64,000 nucleotides of DNA from Paenibacillus tarimensis (GTDB lineage Bacteria; Bacillota; Bacilli; Paenibacillales; Paenibacillaceae). A model generated the notes under the pieces. The model was not told where the DNA came from. It saw nothing but the letters and a program-made list of their open reading frames with translations, and did not search any database. The translations under genes were made by a program, and so were the position numbers. The stretch covers positions 62,001 to 126,000 of the forward strand of contig NZ_JAKGAO010000007.1 in NCBI RefSeq assembly GCF_021532315.1, in the 5' to 3' direction. Below are positions 1 through 9,416 of this stretch, one piece after another (position 1 is the stretch's first letter; every line of letters begins with the position of its first letter).

Positions 1-21
1 CTGCAGTGCTGCGTCAGCTAG

Positions 22-344
22 CTAAACCTGCCAGCCGTCAATCATATTCTGCGCCATCCCCATATCGGATCCCTTGCCGGTAATGAGGGCAACTGCGGCT
101 ACCTGGATCGGGTAAGCGGGCCACCGCTCAGCGATATGCTCGGCCATCCACGAGCAGCAGCGGTCGGAAGATATAAATTTATTAAAGCTTCTAACGTTTA
201 CCTATTGTGTGTGTCATAAGGTCATCATCGTTCTCAATCGTAATTCTTCATCTGATTCATCCCTTTATGACGCTGGACCCACTGATCCTTAGCCTGTTCC
301 AATAATAGCGGAGCCCCGGGTATTCTGCACATACTAGCTTAAAG
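22..344 (-). pseudogene. Decayed gene remnants, unidentified
   Basis: Two short open stretches on the minus strand read like protein ends but have no start and no complete domain. One runs from about 344 down to a TGA at 234-236 and ends with residues such as RIPGAPLLLEQAKDQW. The other runs from about 204 down to a TAG at 22-24 and contains a stretch like AEHIAERWPAYPIQ. They are in different frames with stops between them. I do not recognise the families, and the second may not be coding at all. The simplest reading is one or two eroded genes left of the yesMN locus. Confidence 0.28.
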
Positions 345-374
345 TCAGGGAATGTTTACCCATAATGAACCCAG

Positions 375-407
375 CCCGGACCATTGTGGTCTGGGTCTCT
401 TCTTTTG
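375..407 (+). terminator. Rho-independent terminator
   Basis: An 8-bp stem (CCCGGACC / GGTCTGGG, one G-T pair) with a 5-nt loop is followed by TCTCTTCTTTT. It would stop plus-strand transcription coming from left of the window before it enters yesM. Confidence 0.6.
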
Positions 408-535
408 CCGCCCTTCATAGGGTCTACCAGAGCTGCTCCTTCTTCATATCCCCGTATATCATGTCCGCAGTATGATGTCCAGCTGGGGTGATTTTGCTAC
501 AATAGGAGAGAAGCACCAGGAGGGAGGAAGCTGTA

Positions 536-2290
536 TTGCCTCGTTTGAAAACGCTTTATCAGCAGCTTCGCATCAAATTCAAGCTGTTTGTGCTGATCTC
601 GGCTGTGATGCTGACGGTCGGCGTCCTAATTGTATTGATTCAGCAGTATGCATTCGAAATCTATGATGAGGAAATTTACGAGCAGTCGGCGAAAGCTCTT
701 AACCTGACCTCTGTCGGCATCGAAAATGAACTGAGGAAGATGGAGCAGCTTTCCTTCCGGATTGCCACAGATGAATCCATACAGAGCAACCTGACGAAGA
801 TCCGCAATGGCGGCTCGCAGTACGACAATTTCCTGGTATCTGCCCAAATCAGGGAGCGAATGATTGACCTGGGCGTGCTTGACCAGTATGTTCTCTCCTA
901 CCAGATCACAGATGCCTTTAATGGAGAATACTCCTCGGGCGTTAACCGGGTCACAACAACCGGCAAGCAGCTGCGGAGAATTAAGCGTGAGACGGCAAAC
1001 AACGATGGCGGTAATACCTGGATACTGCCAAATGAGGATGACAGTGCGCTGGGGGCAGCCCGGTTGATCCGTTCCTTCGACCAGCTCAGCCTGGAGCAGC
1101 TTGGCACGATCATGATACGAATTGATATGGAACGGCTGATCCGTAACTTCTCTCTCGGGCTGAACCGTCAGGCTGACTTCATTATCCTGAACGGTGACAG
1201 AGCTGTCTATCCGCTTGATCCCCCGGAGACTGTCGCAGGGCTCAGCGCCTTGGGTGCCGGGGAACAAGGCTTTCGAATAATCGACCGGGACGGCAAACGG
1301 TATTTCATGACGTATGTCCCTTCCGAATACACGAGCTGGACTTATCTGACGATGATCCCGTACGACGATATCTTCGACCGGATTGCCACCGTCAAGCAGC
1401 TTTCTATAGTACTGTTCGGCGCATTGTTTCTTGCTGCGGTTATCTTCTCATTCCGCTTCTCCAAGGGGATTACCGACCCAATTGAACGACTGAATGCGAA
1501 GATGAAGCGGGTGCAGATGGGCAATTTCACCTATACGGAGGATCCCGATGACAAGCTGATGCCTATGGATGAAGCGGGCCAGCTGCACCGAAATTTTCGC
1601 ATTATGCTGCAGCGGATTGACGAACTGATCAAGGAGAATTATGTCAAGCAGCTGTCGATCAAGGAATCCGAGTTCAAGATGCTGCAGGCGCAGATTAACC
1701 CGCATTTTCTATATAACACACTGGAGACGATCAACTGGACGGCCAAGATGGGCGGACAGAAGCAGATATCCGTGATGGTCGAGTCGCTCGGCTACCTGCT
1801 GCGCAGCTCTATCGGCCTGAAGGAGCCGCTAATTCCTCTGGAGCAGGAGCTGGATATTGTCAGCCATTATATTAATATTCAGAAAATCCGCTTCGAAGAG
1901 CGGCTGGCATTCGAGCTGGATATTCCCGGTCACCTAAAGCCATACAGCATCCCCAAGCTCTCGCTGCAGCCGCTTGTCGAGAATGCGGTGAACTACGGAC
2001 TGGAGCAGATGCTGGAGTGCTGTCAGATCAAGGTATCGGCCTCCGACGAGGGCGACTATATACTGCTCAGCGTGGAGGATAACGGTCCAGGCATGGACGA
2101 GTCGCTGCTTGAGCAGTTGAATCAGGGCGTGGTGAAGCCCAAGGGCACAGGCGTGGGGCTGCGCAATATTAATGAACGGGTGAAGCTGCTGTTTGGAGAA
2201 TCCTACGGCCTGAGCATCCGCAGCAAGCGCGGCGAAGGAACCTGTGTCAGCATCCGATTACCGAAGGAAGTGAGGGATTCTCATGTATAA
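536..2290 (+). CDS. yesM: YesM-type sensor histidine kinase
   Basis: Membrane histidine kinase of the YesM/LytS-like class, 584 residues, which senses extracellular oligosaccharides or a loaded binding protein and phosphorylates the following YesN regulator. A first membrane segment lies at about residues 17-38, a large extracytoplasmic sensor domain follows, and a second membrane segment lies at about 288-307. A HAMP segment (TDPIERLNAKM) comes next, then the His_kinase box QINPHFLYNTLE with the phospho-acceptor His390, then a GHKL ATPase with LVENAVNYG and DNGPGM motifs. The start is TTG; it was chosen because AGGAGGGAGG lies directly upstream at 518-527. The reading frame overlaps yesN by 8 nt, so the pair is translationally coupled. 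The signal is unknown but is probably the sugar taken up by the neighbouring ABC importer. Confidence 0.9.
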   Translation: MPRLKTLYQQLRIKFKLFVLISAVMLTVGVLIVLIQQYAFEIYDEEIYEQSAKALNLTSVGIENELRKMEQLSFRIATDESIQSNLTKIRNGGSQYDNFLVSAQIRERMIDLGVLDQYVLSYQITDAFNGEYSSGVNRVTTTGKQLRRIKRETANNDGGNTWILPNEDDSALGAARLIRSFDQLSLEQLGTIMIRIDMERLIRNFSLGLNRQADFIILNGDRAVYPLDPPETVAGLSALGAGEQGFRIIDRDGKRYFMTYVPSEYTSWTYLTMIPYDDIFDRIATVKQLSIVLFGALFLAAVIFSFRFSKGITDPIERLNAKMKRVQMGNFTYTEDPDDKLMPMDEAGQLHRNFRIMLQRIDELIKENYVKQLSIKESEFKMLQAQINPHFLYNTLETINWTAKMGGQKQISVMVESLGYLLRSSIGLKEPLIPLEQELDIVSHYINIQKIRFEERLAFELDIPGHLKPYSIPKLSLQPLVENAVNYGLEQMLECCQIKVSASDEGDYILLSVEDNGPGMDESLLEQLNQGVVKPKGTGVGLRNINERVKLLFGESYGLSIRSKRGEGTCVSIRLPKEVRDSHV

Positions 2291-3842
2291 GGTACTGCTG
2301 GTGGATGATGAGCGTATTATCCTGGACGGGATCTCGAATATTGTGAACTGGGCGTCCTGCGGCACCAGGCTGATCGGCACAGCCCGCAACGGGATAGAAG
2401 CCAAGGCAAGCATTGAGCGGGAACGGCCGGACATTATCATAACCGACATCAAGATGCCAGGCATGGACGGCCTGCAGCTGATTGAGCAGGTGAAGGAAGC
2501 GGATCCGGACATGGAATTCATTATGCTCTCGGGCTTCAGTGACTTCGATTATGCACGGAGGGCTATGCGTTATGGGGTTAAGGATTATCTCTTGAAGCCC
2601 TGCAATGAGCAGACGATTGAGGAAGCCCTGAAGGAGGCGGCCGGACGGCTCAGCCGTAAGCAGAGCAAGGAGGCCTTCATCCAGAAGACGGAGGAGGAGC
2701 TGAAGCGGGTGCTGCCGCATGCGCGGGAGCAGTTCCTGAAGGAGCTGGTGACGAACCGGACCTACGGTCGCCGGGATTGGGACAACTTCAGGCGGCTGTT
2801 CAACATTCCCGTCGAGCATGACAAGGTTCGTCTGCTGCTGTTCCAGATTGAAGGGGATTATGAATTTGAACATATATTTGCGCTGAAAAATATTGCCCAG
2901 GACCTGCTCGGTGAACAGGTGCTGCTGCTGAGCACCACGATCGGGAAGCAGGTGCTGCTGCTGATCCGGGATATGAGCGAGACGGACCTGCTGTATGCGC
3001 TCGTTGCCGAGATCCGAGGCACCTTCCGGCGCTACTACAAGCTGGAAGCAACTGCGGCTGTTAGTGATCCGGATGATATTACGGGCGCGCGCCGGATGTA
3101 CCGGGATACGCTGGAATGCCTGGAGCATCGTTTTTATCTTGGCGAGGGCAGTCTAATTACGAAGCAGGATATTGACGCGGGGCCCGGCCGCTCCGCTGAT
3201 GATTTTATCTATGATGAAGAGCAGTTGTGCCTGTATGTGAAATCCGGGCATTGGGAGGATGCGGAGCGCGAGCTCACGCATGTATTCGAGACGCTGTCCC
3301 AGCTGCGGCTGGAGACAGCCGTTACCAAATCCTACGTCATTCCGATCTATGTGGCCTGTGCCAGACAAGGAGAGCCCTCACGCATACACGAGCGGCTGAA
3401 GGGGCTTGCGGTGCTTGATGAGCTCGACACGCTGCAGGCCATCCGCGAGTTCATGTTCCAATCGGTCCAGGAGATCTGCACAGCTAACTATGAGCGGCAC
3501 CGCAACAAGCATTCCGATATGGTGAGCCGGATGATCTCTTGCATTCTGGAGAATTTGGGCGAATCCAGGCTGTCGCTTCACTGGGTGGCAAGCGAAATTT
3601 TGTTTATGAATCCTGACTACCTCGGCAAGCTGTTCAAGAAGGAGACGGGCGAGAAGTTTTCTAATTATGTAACGAGACTCCGTATGGAAAAAGCAGTGGA
3701 GCTAATCGCCGAGGCCGACGATGTGAAGGTCTATGAGCTGGCCGACCGGCTGGGCTATGGCGACAACCCGCAGTATTTCAGCCAGGTGTTTAAGAAGCAT
3801 ACCGGCTGCTCTCCCTCCGATTACAAACGGACACTGATTTGA
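2283..3842 (+). CDS. yesN: YesN-type AraC-family response regulator
   Basis: Cytoplasmic response regulator, 519 residues, cognate partner of the upstream YesM. The receiver domain occupies about residues 1-120 with acidic pocket D8/D9, phospho-acceptor D55 (ITDIKMPGMDG) and the conserved Lys in LLKPC. A long linker region typical of YesN follows. The C-terminal 95 residues or so form an AraC/XylS helix-turn-helix pair (SLHWVASEILFMNPDYLGK; VYELADRLGYGDNPQYFSQ). Its ATG overlaps the end of yesM. It most likely activates the sugar ABC operon that begins 120 nt downstream. Confidence 0.9.
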   Translation: MYKVLLVDDERIILDGISNIVNWASCGTRLIGTARNGIEAKASIERERPDIIITDIKMPGMDGLQLIEQVKEADPDMEFIMLSGFSDFDYARRAMRYGVKDYLLKPCNEQTIEEALKEAAGRLSRKQSKEAFIQKTEEELKRVLPHAREQFLKELVTNRTYGRRDWDNFRRLFNIPVEHDKVRLLLFQIEGDYEFEHIFALKNIAQDLLGEQVLLLSTTIGKQVLLLIRDMSETDLLYALVAEIRGTFRRYYKLEATAAVSDPDDITGARRMYRDTLECLEHRFYLGEGSLITKQDIDAGPGRSADDFIYDEEQLCLYVKSGHWEDAERELTHVFETLSQLRLETAVTKSYVIPIYVACARQGEPSRIHERLKGLAVLDELDTLQAIREFMFQSVQEICTANYERHRNKHSDMVSRMISCILENLGESRLSLHWVASEILFMNPDYLGKLFKKETGEKFSNYVTRLRMEKAVELIAEADDVKVYELADRLGYGDNPQYFSQVFKKHTGCSPSDYKRTLI

Positions 3843-3864
3843 CGACACCTCTGTTTTTTAAACA

Positions 3865-3879
3865 ATGTAAACGGTTTTT
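3865..3879 (+). promoter_or_regulatory. Possible CcpA cre site
   Basis: ATGTAAACGGTTTTTT, about 100 nt upstream of the sugar-binding lipoprotein gene, fits most of the catabolite-responsive element consensus WTGNAARCGNWWWCA. A CcpA operator is expected for a sugar importer, but the right half is simply T-rich, so this is a weak call. Confidence 0.35.
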
Positions 3880-3962
3880 TGGATTCCGGATATGTCTAAA
3901 AACGTTAAAATTAAAGATGTAAGCCTTATCATTTCTAAGTGACAGAAAGGGGCTCGTCAAAC

Positions 3963-5291
3963 ATGAGAAAATGGTTGACCATTATGCTTGCCTTTACGCT
4001 TGTGTTCTCGCTGGCAGCATGCAGCGGCGGCAGCAATAGCGGAGGCAATAATGTAAGCAGCAATGGGGGAAGCGGAAACAGCGGAGACGGCGGAGAGCAG
4101 AAGCCGGTTAAGCTCCGGATGGCCTGGTGGGGCGGTCAGCCGCGCCACGATTACACACTTGAAGTCATCAAGCTCTACCAGCAGGAGAATCCTCATGTAA
4201 CGATTGAGCCGGAATACGCAAACTTCGATGACTACTGGAAGCGTCTGGCGCCACAGGCGGCAGCGAACGAGCTTCCGGATATTATCCAGATGGACATCTC
4301 GTACTTCACCCAGTATGCGCAAAAAGGGCAGCTGGCTGACCTGACGCCTTACATCGGCAATCAGATTAATGTGGATAACATCTCGGAAAATGCCATTGCC
4401 GGCGGTAAGCTGGATGACAAGATCTACGCATTTAACGTAGGCGTCAATACCGTCCAATTCCAGTATAACCCGGAGACGCTCAAGAAGGCGGGCATCGAAG
4501 AGATTGATGATGAGAACTGGACTTGGGAGGACTATGTACGGATCGCCAAGCAGGTAAAGGACAACACTGGTCTGTATTTCGATACTGGTATGCGTCCGGA
4601 GGTATTCTTCGGTTACTTCCTCCGTACCAAAGGACAGCATCTGTACAACGCGGAAGGAACTGCACTCGGCTACGAAGACGACGCGCTGTTCGTTGAATTC
4701 TTCGGACGGCTGGCTGAGCTGGTGAAATACGGTGCAGCGCCTGCGCCGGATGTGAAAGCACAAATTAAAGGCCCGGAGGATGATCCGATGGTTAAGGGTA
4801 CGGGCGTCGGCATCTGGCAGTGGACCAACCAGTATGTATCCATTCAGCAGATTGCCGGTGTCCCCCTCGAAATGCTGCACATGCCGGGGCCAGACCGGGA
4901 GCAGGGGCTTTACCTGAAGCCAAGCATGTACTTTGCCATCTCGAAGAATTCCAAGCAGAAAGAAGAAGCGGCGAAGTTCATCGACTTCTGGGTGAACAAC
5001 GTGGAAGCGAACAAGCTGATCAAAGGCGAGCGCGGTGTTCCAGTATCCTCCGTTGTGAAGGATGCCATCAAGCCTGAGCTGGATGAGGCGCAAGCCAAGG
5101 TATTCGACTATGTAGCATGGGCTGAGGAAAACAGCACGCCGATGGATCCGCCGGATCCAGTGGGCGCAGCGGAAATTATGAACATGCTGAAGAGCTACTC
5201 CGAGCAGATGGACTTCCAGAAGATTACACCGGAAGAAGCGGCTAAGAGATTCCGTGAGGAAGCTAATGCCGTACTTGGCAAGAATAAATAA
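3963..5291 (+). CDS. Sugar ABC transporter substrate-binding lipoprotein
   Basis: Extracellular solute-binding protein of the CUT1 (SBP family 1) type, 442 residues, anchored outside the membrane as a lipoprotein. The N-terminus is a lipoprotein signal with lipobox LAAC and lipidated Cys20, followed by a Ser/Gly/Asn-rich tether and then the binding domain (starting around VKLRMAWWGGQPRHDYT). The start is the ATG at 3963, which has AGAAAGGGG 11 nt upstream; a GTG 24 nt earlier has no ribosome binding site. It is the first gene of an operon with two permeases and lies directly behind yesMN. No ATPase is encoded here, so a shared MsmX-type ATPase elsewhere is likely. The ligand is probably a plant-wall oligosaccharide. 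Confidence 0.9.
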   Translation: MRKWLTIMLAFTLVFSLAACSGGSNSGGNNVSSNGGSGNSGDGGEQKPVKLRMAWWGGQPRHDYTLEVIKLYQQENPHVTIEPEYANFDDYWKRLAPQAAANELPDIIQMDISYFTQYAQKGQLADLTPYIGNQINVDNISENAIAGGKLDDKIYAFNVGVNTVQFQYNPETLKKAGIEEIDDENWTWEDYVRIAKQVKDNTGLYFDTGMRPEVFFGYFLRTKGQHLYNAEGTALGYEDDALFVEFFGRLAELVKYGAAPAPDVKAQIKGPEDDPMVKGTGVGIWQWTNQYVSIQQIAGVPLEMLHMPGPDREQGLYLKPSMYFAISKNSKQKEEAAKFIDFWVNNVEANKLIKGERGVPVSSVVKDAIKPELDEAQAKVFDYVAWAEENSTPMDPPDPVGAAEIMNMLKSYSEQMDFQKITPEEAAKRFREEANAVLGKNK

Positions 5292-5322
5292 AGAATTCCA
5301 GACGGATAACCCCGAGACGGGC

Positions 5323-5342
5323 GGCCAGCCTCATGGCTGGCC
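5323..5342 (+). other. Intercistronic hairpin
   Basis: GGCCAGCC-TCAT-GGCTGGCC is a perfect 8-bp stem with a 4-nt loop, in the 117-nt gap between the binding-protein gene and the first permease. It lacks a U-tract, so it is not an ordinary terminator. Such hairpins often protect the upstream message and keep binding protein in excess over permease. Confidence 0.65.
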
Positions 5343-5408
5343 TCACCCGGCCGGATAAAGCTTCAACCGAAATCCCATACGTGCCTAGGGCAGTAGGAGT
5401 TGGAAAGA

Positions 5409-6305
5409 ATGAAAGTGGCATGGAAGCAGCATTTGACGGGCTATGCCTTTATCGGGCCGTTCGTCATTGGGTTCCTTTGTTTTACATTAATCCCAGTAAT
5501 CGCATCGCTATATCTATCTTTCACAGACTATGATTTGTTCACGACACCCTCATGGGTCGGTATGGAGCACTACAAGGAAATGTTCACGTCAGACAGCAAG
5601 TACGCTACATCCCTGAAGGTAACATTGATTTATGTGTTTGGAGGCGTACCGCTCCGTCTCGCATTCGCGCTGATGGTGGCGATGCTGCTGAACCGGGCTT
5701 CGAAGGCAATCGGTTTATACCGTACATTATATTATCTGCCCTCTATTATCGGAGGAAGTGTCGCTGTCTCCATTATGTGGCGCAACCTGTTCGGCGATGA
5801 AGGGGTAGTCAACCTGTTCCTTGATACACTTGGCATCGGCGCGGTCCGCTGGTTTGCTGAGCCGCTTGCAGCGCTGTGGATGCTGATCTTCCTGTCGGTA
5901 TGGCAGTTCGGTTCTTCCATGCTGATCTTCCTGGCAGGACTTAAGAATATCCCAAGCAGCCTGTACGAGGCAGCGGGGGTTGATGGAGCAAACGGCTTCC
6001 AGAAATTCTTCAAAATCACGATTCCGATGCTGACGCCTGTTATCCTGTTCAACACGATCATGCAGACGATCAGCGCATTCATGACCTTCGTACCGGCTTA
6101 CATTATTTCGAAGGGTGAGGGCGGTCCGCTTGACGGCACGCTGCTGTACTCTCTCTATCTGTTCCGCCAGGCGTTCGTGTACTTCGACATGGGCTATGCC
6201 TCGGCTATGGCTTGGGTCATGCTGATCATCGTTGGCATCATAACAGCTATCCTGTTCCGCAGCTCGCGGATGTGGGTTCACTATGAGTCGAAAGGGGGCA
6301 ACTAG
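5409..6305 (+). CDS. Sugar ABC transporter permease, MalF/LplB-like
   Basis: Inner-membrane permease of a CUT1 importer, 298 residues, about six membrane segments. The cytoplasmic EAA loop that docks the ATPase reads [16 protein letters not shown] at about residues 180-196. The ATG at 5409 was preferred over a TTG at 5400 because AGGAG at 5395-5399 gives a 9-nt spacing. It pairs with the next permease, 2 nt downstream, and with the upstream binding lipoprotein. Confidence 0.9.
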   Translation: MKVAWKQHLTGYAFIGPFVIGFLCFTLIPVIASLYLSFTDYDLFTTPSWVGMEHYKEMFTSDSKYATSLKVTLIYVFGGVPLRLAFALMVAMLLNRASKAIGLYRTLYYLPSIIGGSVAVSIMWRNLFGDEGVVNLFLDTLGIGAVRWFAEPLAALWMLIFLSVWQFGSSMLIFLAGLKNIPSSLYEAAGVDGANGFQKFFKITIPMLTPVILFNTIMQTISAFMTFVPAYIISKGEGGPLDGTLLYSLYLFRQAFVYFDMGYASAMAWVMLIIVGIITAILFRSSRMWVHYESKGGN

Positions 6306-6307
6306 AC

Positions 6308-7144
6308 ATGAGAAGCAAACCGGTCAGACTGGTGATGTATCATATCCTGGCGGCAGGCGGCGCGCTGCTCATGCTCTACCCTGTGCTGTGGCTGGTGATG
6401 AGCTCATTCAAGCCGAGTACCTTGATCTTCTCCACAGCTGAATCTCTAATTCCGTCCCCATGGATATGGGAGAACTACGTTCAAGGCTGGCAAGGGATCG
6501 GCGGTTATACCTTCTCGACCTTTATCTCGAACTCTCTAATCATAGTTGTTCTGTCTACGATTGGCGTTGTGCTGTCTTCGGCACTTATTGCATTCGGGTT
6601 TGCGAGATTGCAGTTCTGGGGCAAGAGCTTCTGGTTCATCATCATGCTCATTACCCTGATGCTGCCTCATGATGTCGTGCTCGTGCCGCAGTATATCCTG
6701 TTTGCCAAGCTGGGCTGGCTGAACTCGTTCCTGCCGATTATTATCCCGAACTTCTTCGGGGCGCCGTTCTTCATCTTCCTGATGGTTCAGTTCATTCGGA
6801 CACTGCCCCATGAGCTGGATGAAGCGGCCACCATTGACGGCTGTGGCAAATTCAGGCTGTTCTACCGGATTATTCTGCCGCTGATCGCACCGGCGCTCGC
6901 TACATCGGCTATCTTCTCGTTCTACTGGCGCTGGGAGGACCTGATCGGCCCGGTGCTGTACCTGAACAAGCCGGAGATGTACCCGGTATCAATGGCACTC
7001 AAGATGTTCCTGGATAACGACACGCTCTCTAACTGGGGCGCCATGTTCGCCATGTCCGTTGTAACCCTGGTTCCGGTTATCGCCGTATTCTTCGCCTTCC
7101 AGAAGTATATTGTCGAGGGGATTAGTACCAGCGGATTAAAGTAA
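6308..7144 (+). CDS. Sugar ABC transporter permease, MalG/YtcP-like
   Basis: Second permease of the CUT1 importer, 278 residues, six predicted membrane segments. The EAA motif is [19 protein letters not shown]. The ATG follows the previous stop after 2 nt, and AGGGGGC overlaps the end of the previous gene, so the two permeases are translationally coupled. A strong terminator 20 nt after its stop ends the transport operon. Confidence 0.9.
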   Translation: MRSKPVRLVMYHILAAGGALLMLYPVLWLVMSSFKPSTLIFSTAESLIPSPWIWENYVQGWQGIGGYTFSTFISNSLIIVVLSTIGVVLSSALIAFGFARLQFWGKSFWFIIMLITLMLPHDVVLVPQYILFAKLGWLNSFLPIIIPNFFGAPFFIFLMVQFIRTLPHELDEAATIDGCGKFRLFYRIILPLIAPALATSAIFSFYWRWEDLIGPVLYLNKPEMYPVSMALKMFLDNDTLSNWGAMFAMSVVTLVPVIAVFFAFQKYIVEGISTSGLK

Positions 7145-7164
7145 GGGCAGATAGGAATTAGACG

Positions 7165-7206
7165 AACAGGCTGCCGGTATCTCTCGTATACCGGCAGCCT
7201 GTTTAA
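7165..7206 (+). terminator. Terminator of the sugar ABC operon
   Basis: A 16-bp inverted repeat around a 7-nt loop (left arm starts AACAGGCTGCCGGTAT at 7165, right arm ends at 7203), followed by TTTAATTTG. It lies 20 nt after the second permease. Confidence 0.85.
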
Positions 7207-7283
7207 TTTGAACGGCAGGACCATGTGAGGGAGACAGGCGAGGCATCTGCCTGCTATTTTCCAGAATAGGGGGAGAGGATAGG

Positions 7284-8300
7284 ATGACATCGGCTCTTGA
7301 ACAAGTGCTGCTGCATAACGTTGCAGAAGCGGAATGGACAGGACAGGGGGACTACCGATTGAGCCGGATACCGGCAGATGTCCGGGAACGGATCAACGCA
7401 GATGCGCAGAAGCGGGCATTCAATACTTGCGGCTGCGAGATCCGGTTCGTCATGAAGGGCGAGGAAGCGCTCGTGCTGCTGCGCCGGGCAGAGTCGGAAG
7501 CAGCGGCTGCCTATGGCATTGCAGAAGTCTACTTTGGCTTGTTCCAGGGCATGTATGCGGAGACCCCTGTTCCGGTTGGAATAGACACTGTGGCCATTAA
7601 AATCCGCAGACCTGCTCATATGGATGTGTTGAAGCGGCTGGCGAAGGAGCAGGGGATGGCTTTTGACCCCGAAGTCGTGCGCCTCATCCTGCCGTATGAT
7701 TGGGAGTACAGGCTGGTTGGGATAGAAGGAAACGTTGCGCGGCCGCGTGCGGACCAGCTGCCAGGGAAGACTATGCTGGCCTACGGCTCGTCGATTACGC
7801 ATGGCGGCGATTCGGTACAGCCGACTGGAACCTATGCGATGCGGACAGCGCGCAGGCTGGGGATGGACCTGATAAATATGGGCTCGGCCGGCAGCGCCCA
7901 GATGGATGAGGCCATGGCGGCATATATAGCAGGCAGGAAGGATTGGCACCTGGCAACAGTGGAGATGGGCATTAATGTCATCCGGCTGTGGGAACCCGAG
8001 AGGTTCGAGGTAGCGGTGAACCGGTTTCTGCGCGTGCTGGCGGATGGTGCCGGTGAACGTCCCGTAATCGTGACAGACCTGTTCCGCTGCATCCATGATG
8101 CTGCCGGTAACCCGAGGGCTACCGAGTACCGAGGAATTGTGCAGGAGGCGGTACAGAAGCTGCAATCGCCGCATTTCAGCTATATAAGCGGGCTTGACCT
8201 TCTCCCGGACTATGCCGGATTGTCCGTCGACCTTGTCCATCCGGGCGCGGCGGGCCATGAGCTGATTGCGGAGCGGCTGTCGGCAGCTGTGCAGGCATAG
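7284..8300 (+). CDS. SGNH/GDSL-family hydrolase
   Basis: Esterase-type SGNH hydrolase, 338 residues, no signal peptide, so cytoplasmic. The N-terminal half is a beta-sandwich-like region; the hydrolase half starts around residue 160. Block I is YGSSITHGG with nucleophile Ser170, block II is NMGSAGSA, block III is VEMGINV, and block V is DLVHPG with Asp316 and His319. Proteins of this build often deacetylate imported oligosaccharides, which would fit the upstream importer. A GGGGGAGAGG ribosome binding site precedes the ATG. It sits between two terminators and so has its own transcript. Confidence 0.8.
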   Translation: MTSALEQVLLHNVAEAEWTGQGDYRLSRIPADVRERINADAQKRAFNTCGCEIRFVMKGEEALVLLRRAESEAAAAYGIAEVYFGLFQGMYAETPVPVGIDTVAIKIRRPAHMDVLKRLAKEQGMAFDPEVVRLILPYDWEYRLVGIEGNVARPRADQLPGKTMLAYGSSITHGGDSVQPTGTYAMRTARRLGMDLINMGSAGSAQMDEAMAAYIAGRKDWHLATVEMGINVIRLWEPERFEVAVNRFLRVLADGAGERPVIVTDLFRCIHDAAGNPRATEYRGIVQEAVQKLQSPHFSYISGLDLLPDYAGLSVDLVHPGAAGHELIAERLSAAVQA

Positions 8301-8304
8301 AATA

Positions 8305-8332
8305 GGGCCCGTGCTATTAGGACGGGCCTTTC
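8305..8332 (+). terminator. Terminator after SGNH hydrolase
   Basis: GGCCCGT (8306-8312) pairs with ACGGGCC (8322-8328), followed by TTTCT. It begins 4 nt after the hydrolase stop codon. Confidence 0.7.
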
Positions 8333-8406
8333 TGCTGGCTGGCTGGTAGCATAATTCCTGGCGGGTGCTTCGAGAAGCAGGCATAGGAGGGGGACAGCCG
8401 CATTCC

Positions 8407-9045
8407 TTACGACTCCGCCTTCTCTAATTCATAGAAGTTGCCGTCTATAAGCACTATCGGAGGCTGTTCATCCCGGAGAATAATGAAGCTGCCTCCGCCA
8501 TTCCAGTCGGCCACCACGATCGTCTTGACTGATTCGGCTTCAACACCGATATCGCTCAGCTCGACCCGGTATTCCTTGAGGAAGTTTTCATTCGTCATTT
8601 CATATTCTTCATAGACAGGGTCTTGTACCTCATCATGGCCCAGGGATGCCGTATTTGCATTATAGACAACGGTCAGTCCGATAACACCGTTGTTCGGTTC
8701 AGTCGAGATTCCAGTAGAGCCGATATGCTTGCTGATTGTCCACTCACCAAAGAAGGAAGGTGCATCATTGGGGCCGGCAGCGGTATTGGGATTCTCATCG
8801 GCTGCATCGGCCGCGCTGCCTTCAGTCCCGTCCGAATTCGTGCCCGCATTGCCTGGTGTGGCCTCTGTTCCAGTGCCTGAATCATTCCCGGATGTATTAT
8901 TAGTCAAATCGTTGGTCGGGTCCACAGCGAAATTCTCTGGCGCTTCAGCCGGCGCATTGGTGTTCGTATTCTCGCCGCAGGCACTGACCAGCAGCATCAG
9001 CAGCAATATGAGCGGCACTGAGGAATAGCGGAATACTCTCTTCAT
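8407..9045 (-). CDS. Hypothetical lipoprotein
   Basis: Predicted lipoprotein of 212 residues. The signal sequence carries several membrane-spanning residues and the lipobox VSAC (Cys23). A long low-complexity tether of Asn, Thr, Ala, Gly and Pro follows to about residue 95. The folded C-terminal domain of about 110 residues begins near FFGEWTISKHIGSTG and has a beta-rich, lipocalin-like pattern. I do not recognise a named family. It lies 59 nt downstream of a small membrane protein gene on the same strand and may share its transcript. Confidence 0.7.
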   Translation of the reverse strand: MKRVFRYSSVPLILLLMLLVSACGENTNTNAPAEAPENFAVDPTNDLTNNTSGNDSGTGTEATPGNAGTNSDGTEGSAADAADENPNTAAGPNDAPSFFGEWTISKHIGSTGISTEPNNGVIGLTVVYNANTASLGHDEVQDPVYEEYEMTNENFLKEYRVELSDIGVEAESVKTIVVADWNGGGSFIILRDEQPPIVLIDGNFYELEKAES

Positions 9046-9104
9046 ATTTTCGATACCTCCCGATTAGTAGAGTCGCGCGTTGATCTGTACCATGAAACCT
9101 AAGT

Positions 9105-9416
9105 TTATCCATGTCCGGTTCGCTTCACTCTGAGCCTCCACACAGCGTAGCGGATAGAGCCGTATAATAGTGATGCTGCAGTGGAAGCTTTCGCGTAATC
9201 GAACAAGTCATAGGGCAAGAAATAGTGGACTCTTACGGTCCCATCATGACTCTCCAGCTTCTCAACCGTACTTTCCACCAGCACCGGCGGCGGCCCATCC
9301 TCCCATATATTCTCCTGCAGACCATGGGCCTGAATAAAATAATAGACGTACATGCTAATAACAACGGATAGAGCGATGACCAGGGATTCCAGTAAAATAA
9401 CCGCTTCTCTGCGCAT
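9105..9416 (-). CDS. Small membrane protein, unknown
   Basis: Protein of 103 residues with one N-terminal membrane segment (about residues 8-29) and an extracytoplasmic or peripheral remainder rich in aromatic residues. Its ATG touches the TAG of the upstream GH43-like gene with no gap, so it is very probably translated by coupling. No family recognised. Confidence 0.6.
   Translation of the reverse strand: MRREAVILLESLVIALSVVISMYVYYFIQAHGLQENIWEDGPPPVLVESTVEKLESHDGTVRVHYFLPYDLFDYAKASTAASLLYGSIRYAVWRLRVKRTGHG

Noticed and set aside
7254-8384. A 376-codon minus-strand open frame opposite the SGNH hydrolase
   Set aside because: The plus strand shows all SGNH motifs and flanking terminators; the antisense product is Arg/Pro/His-rich with no domain.
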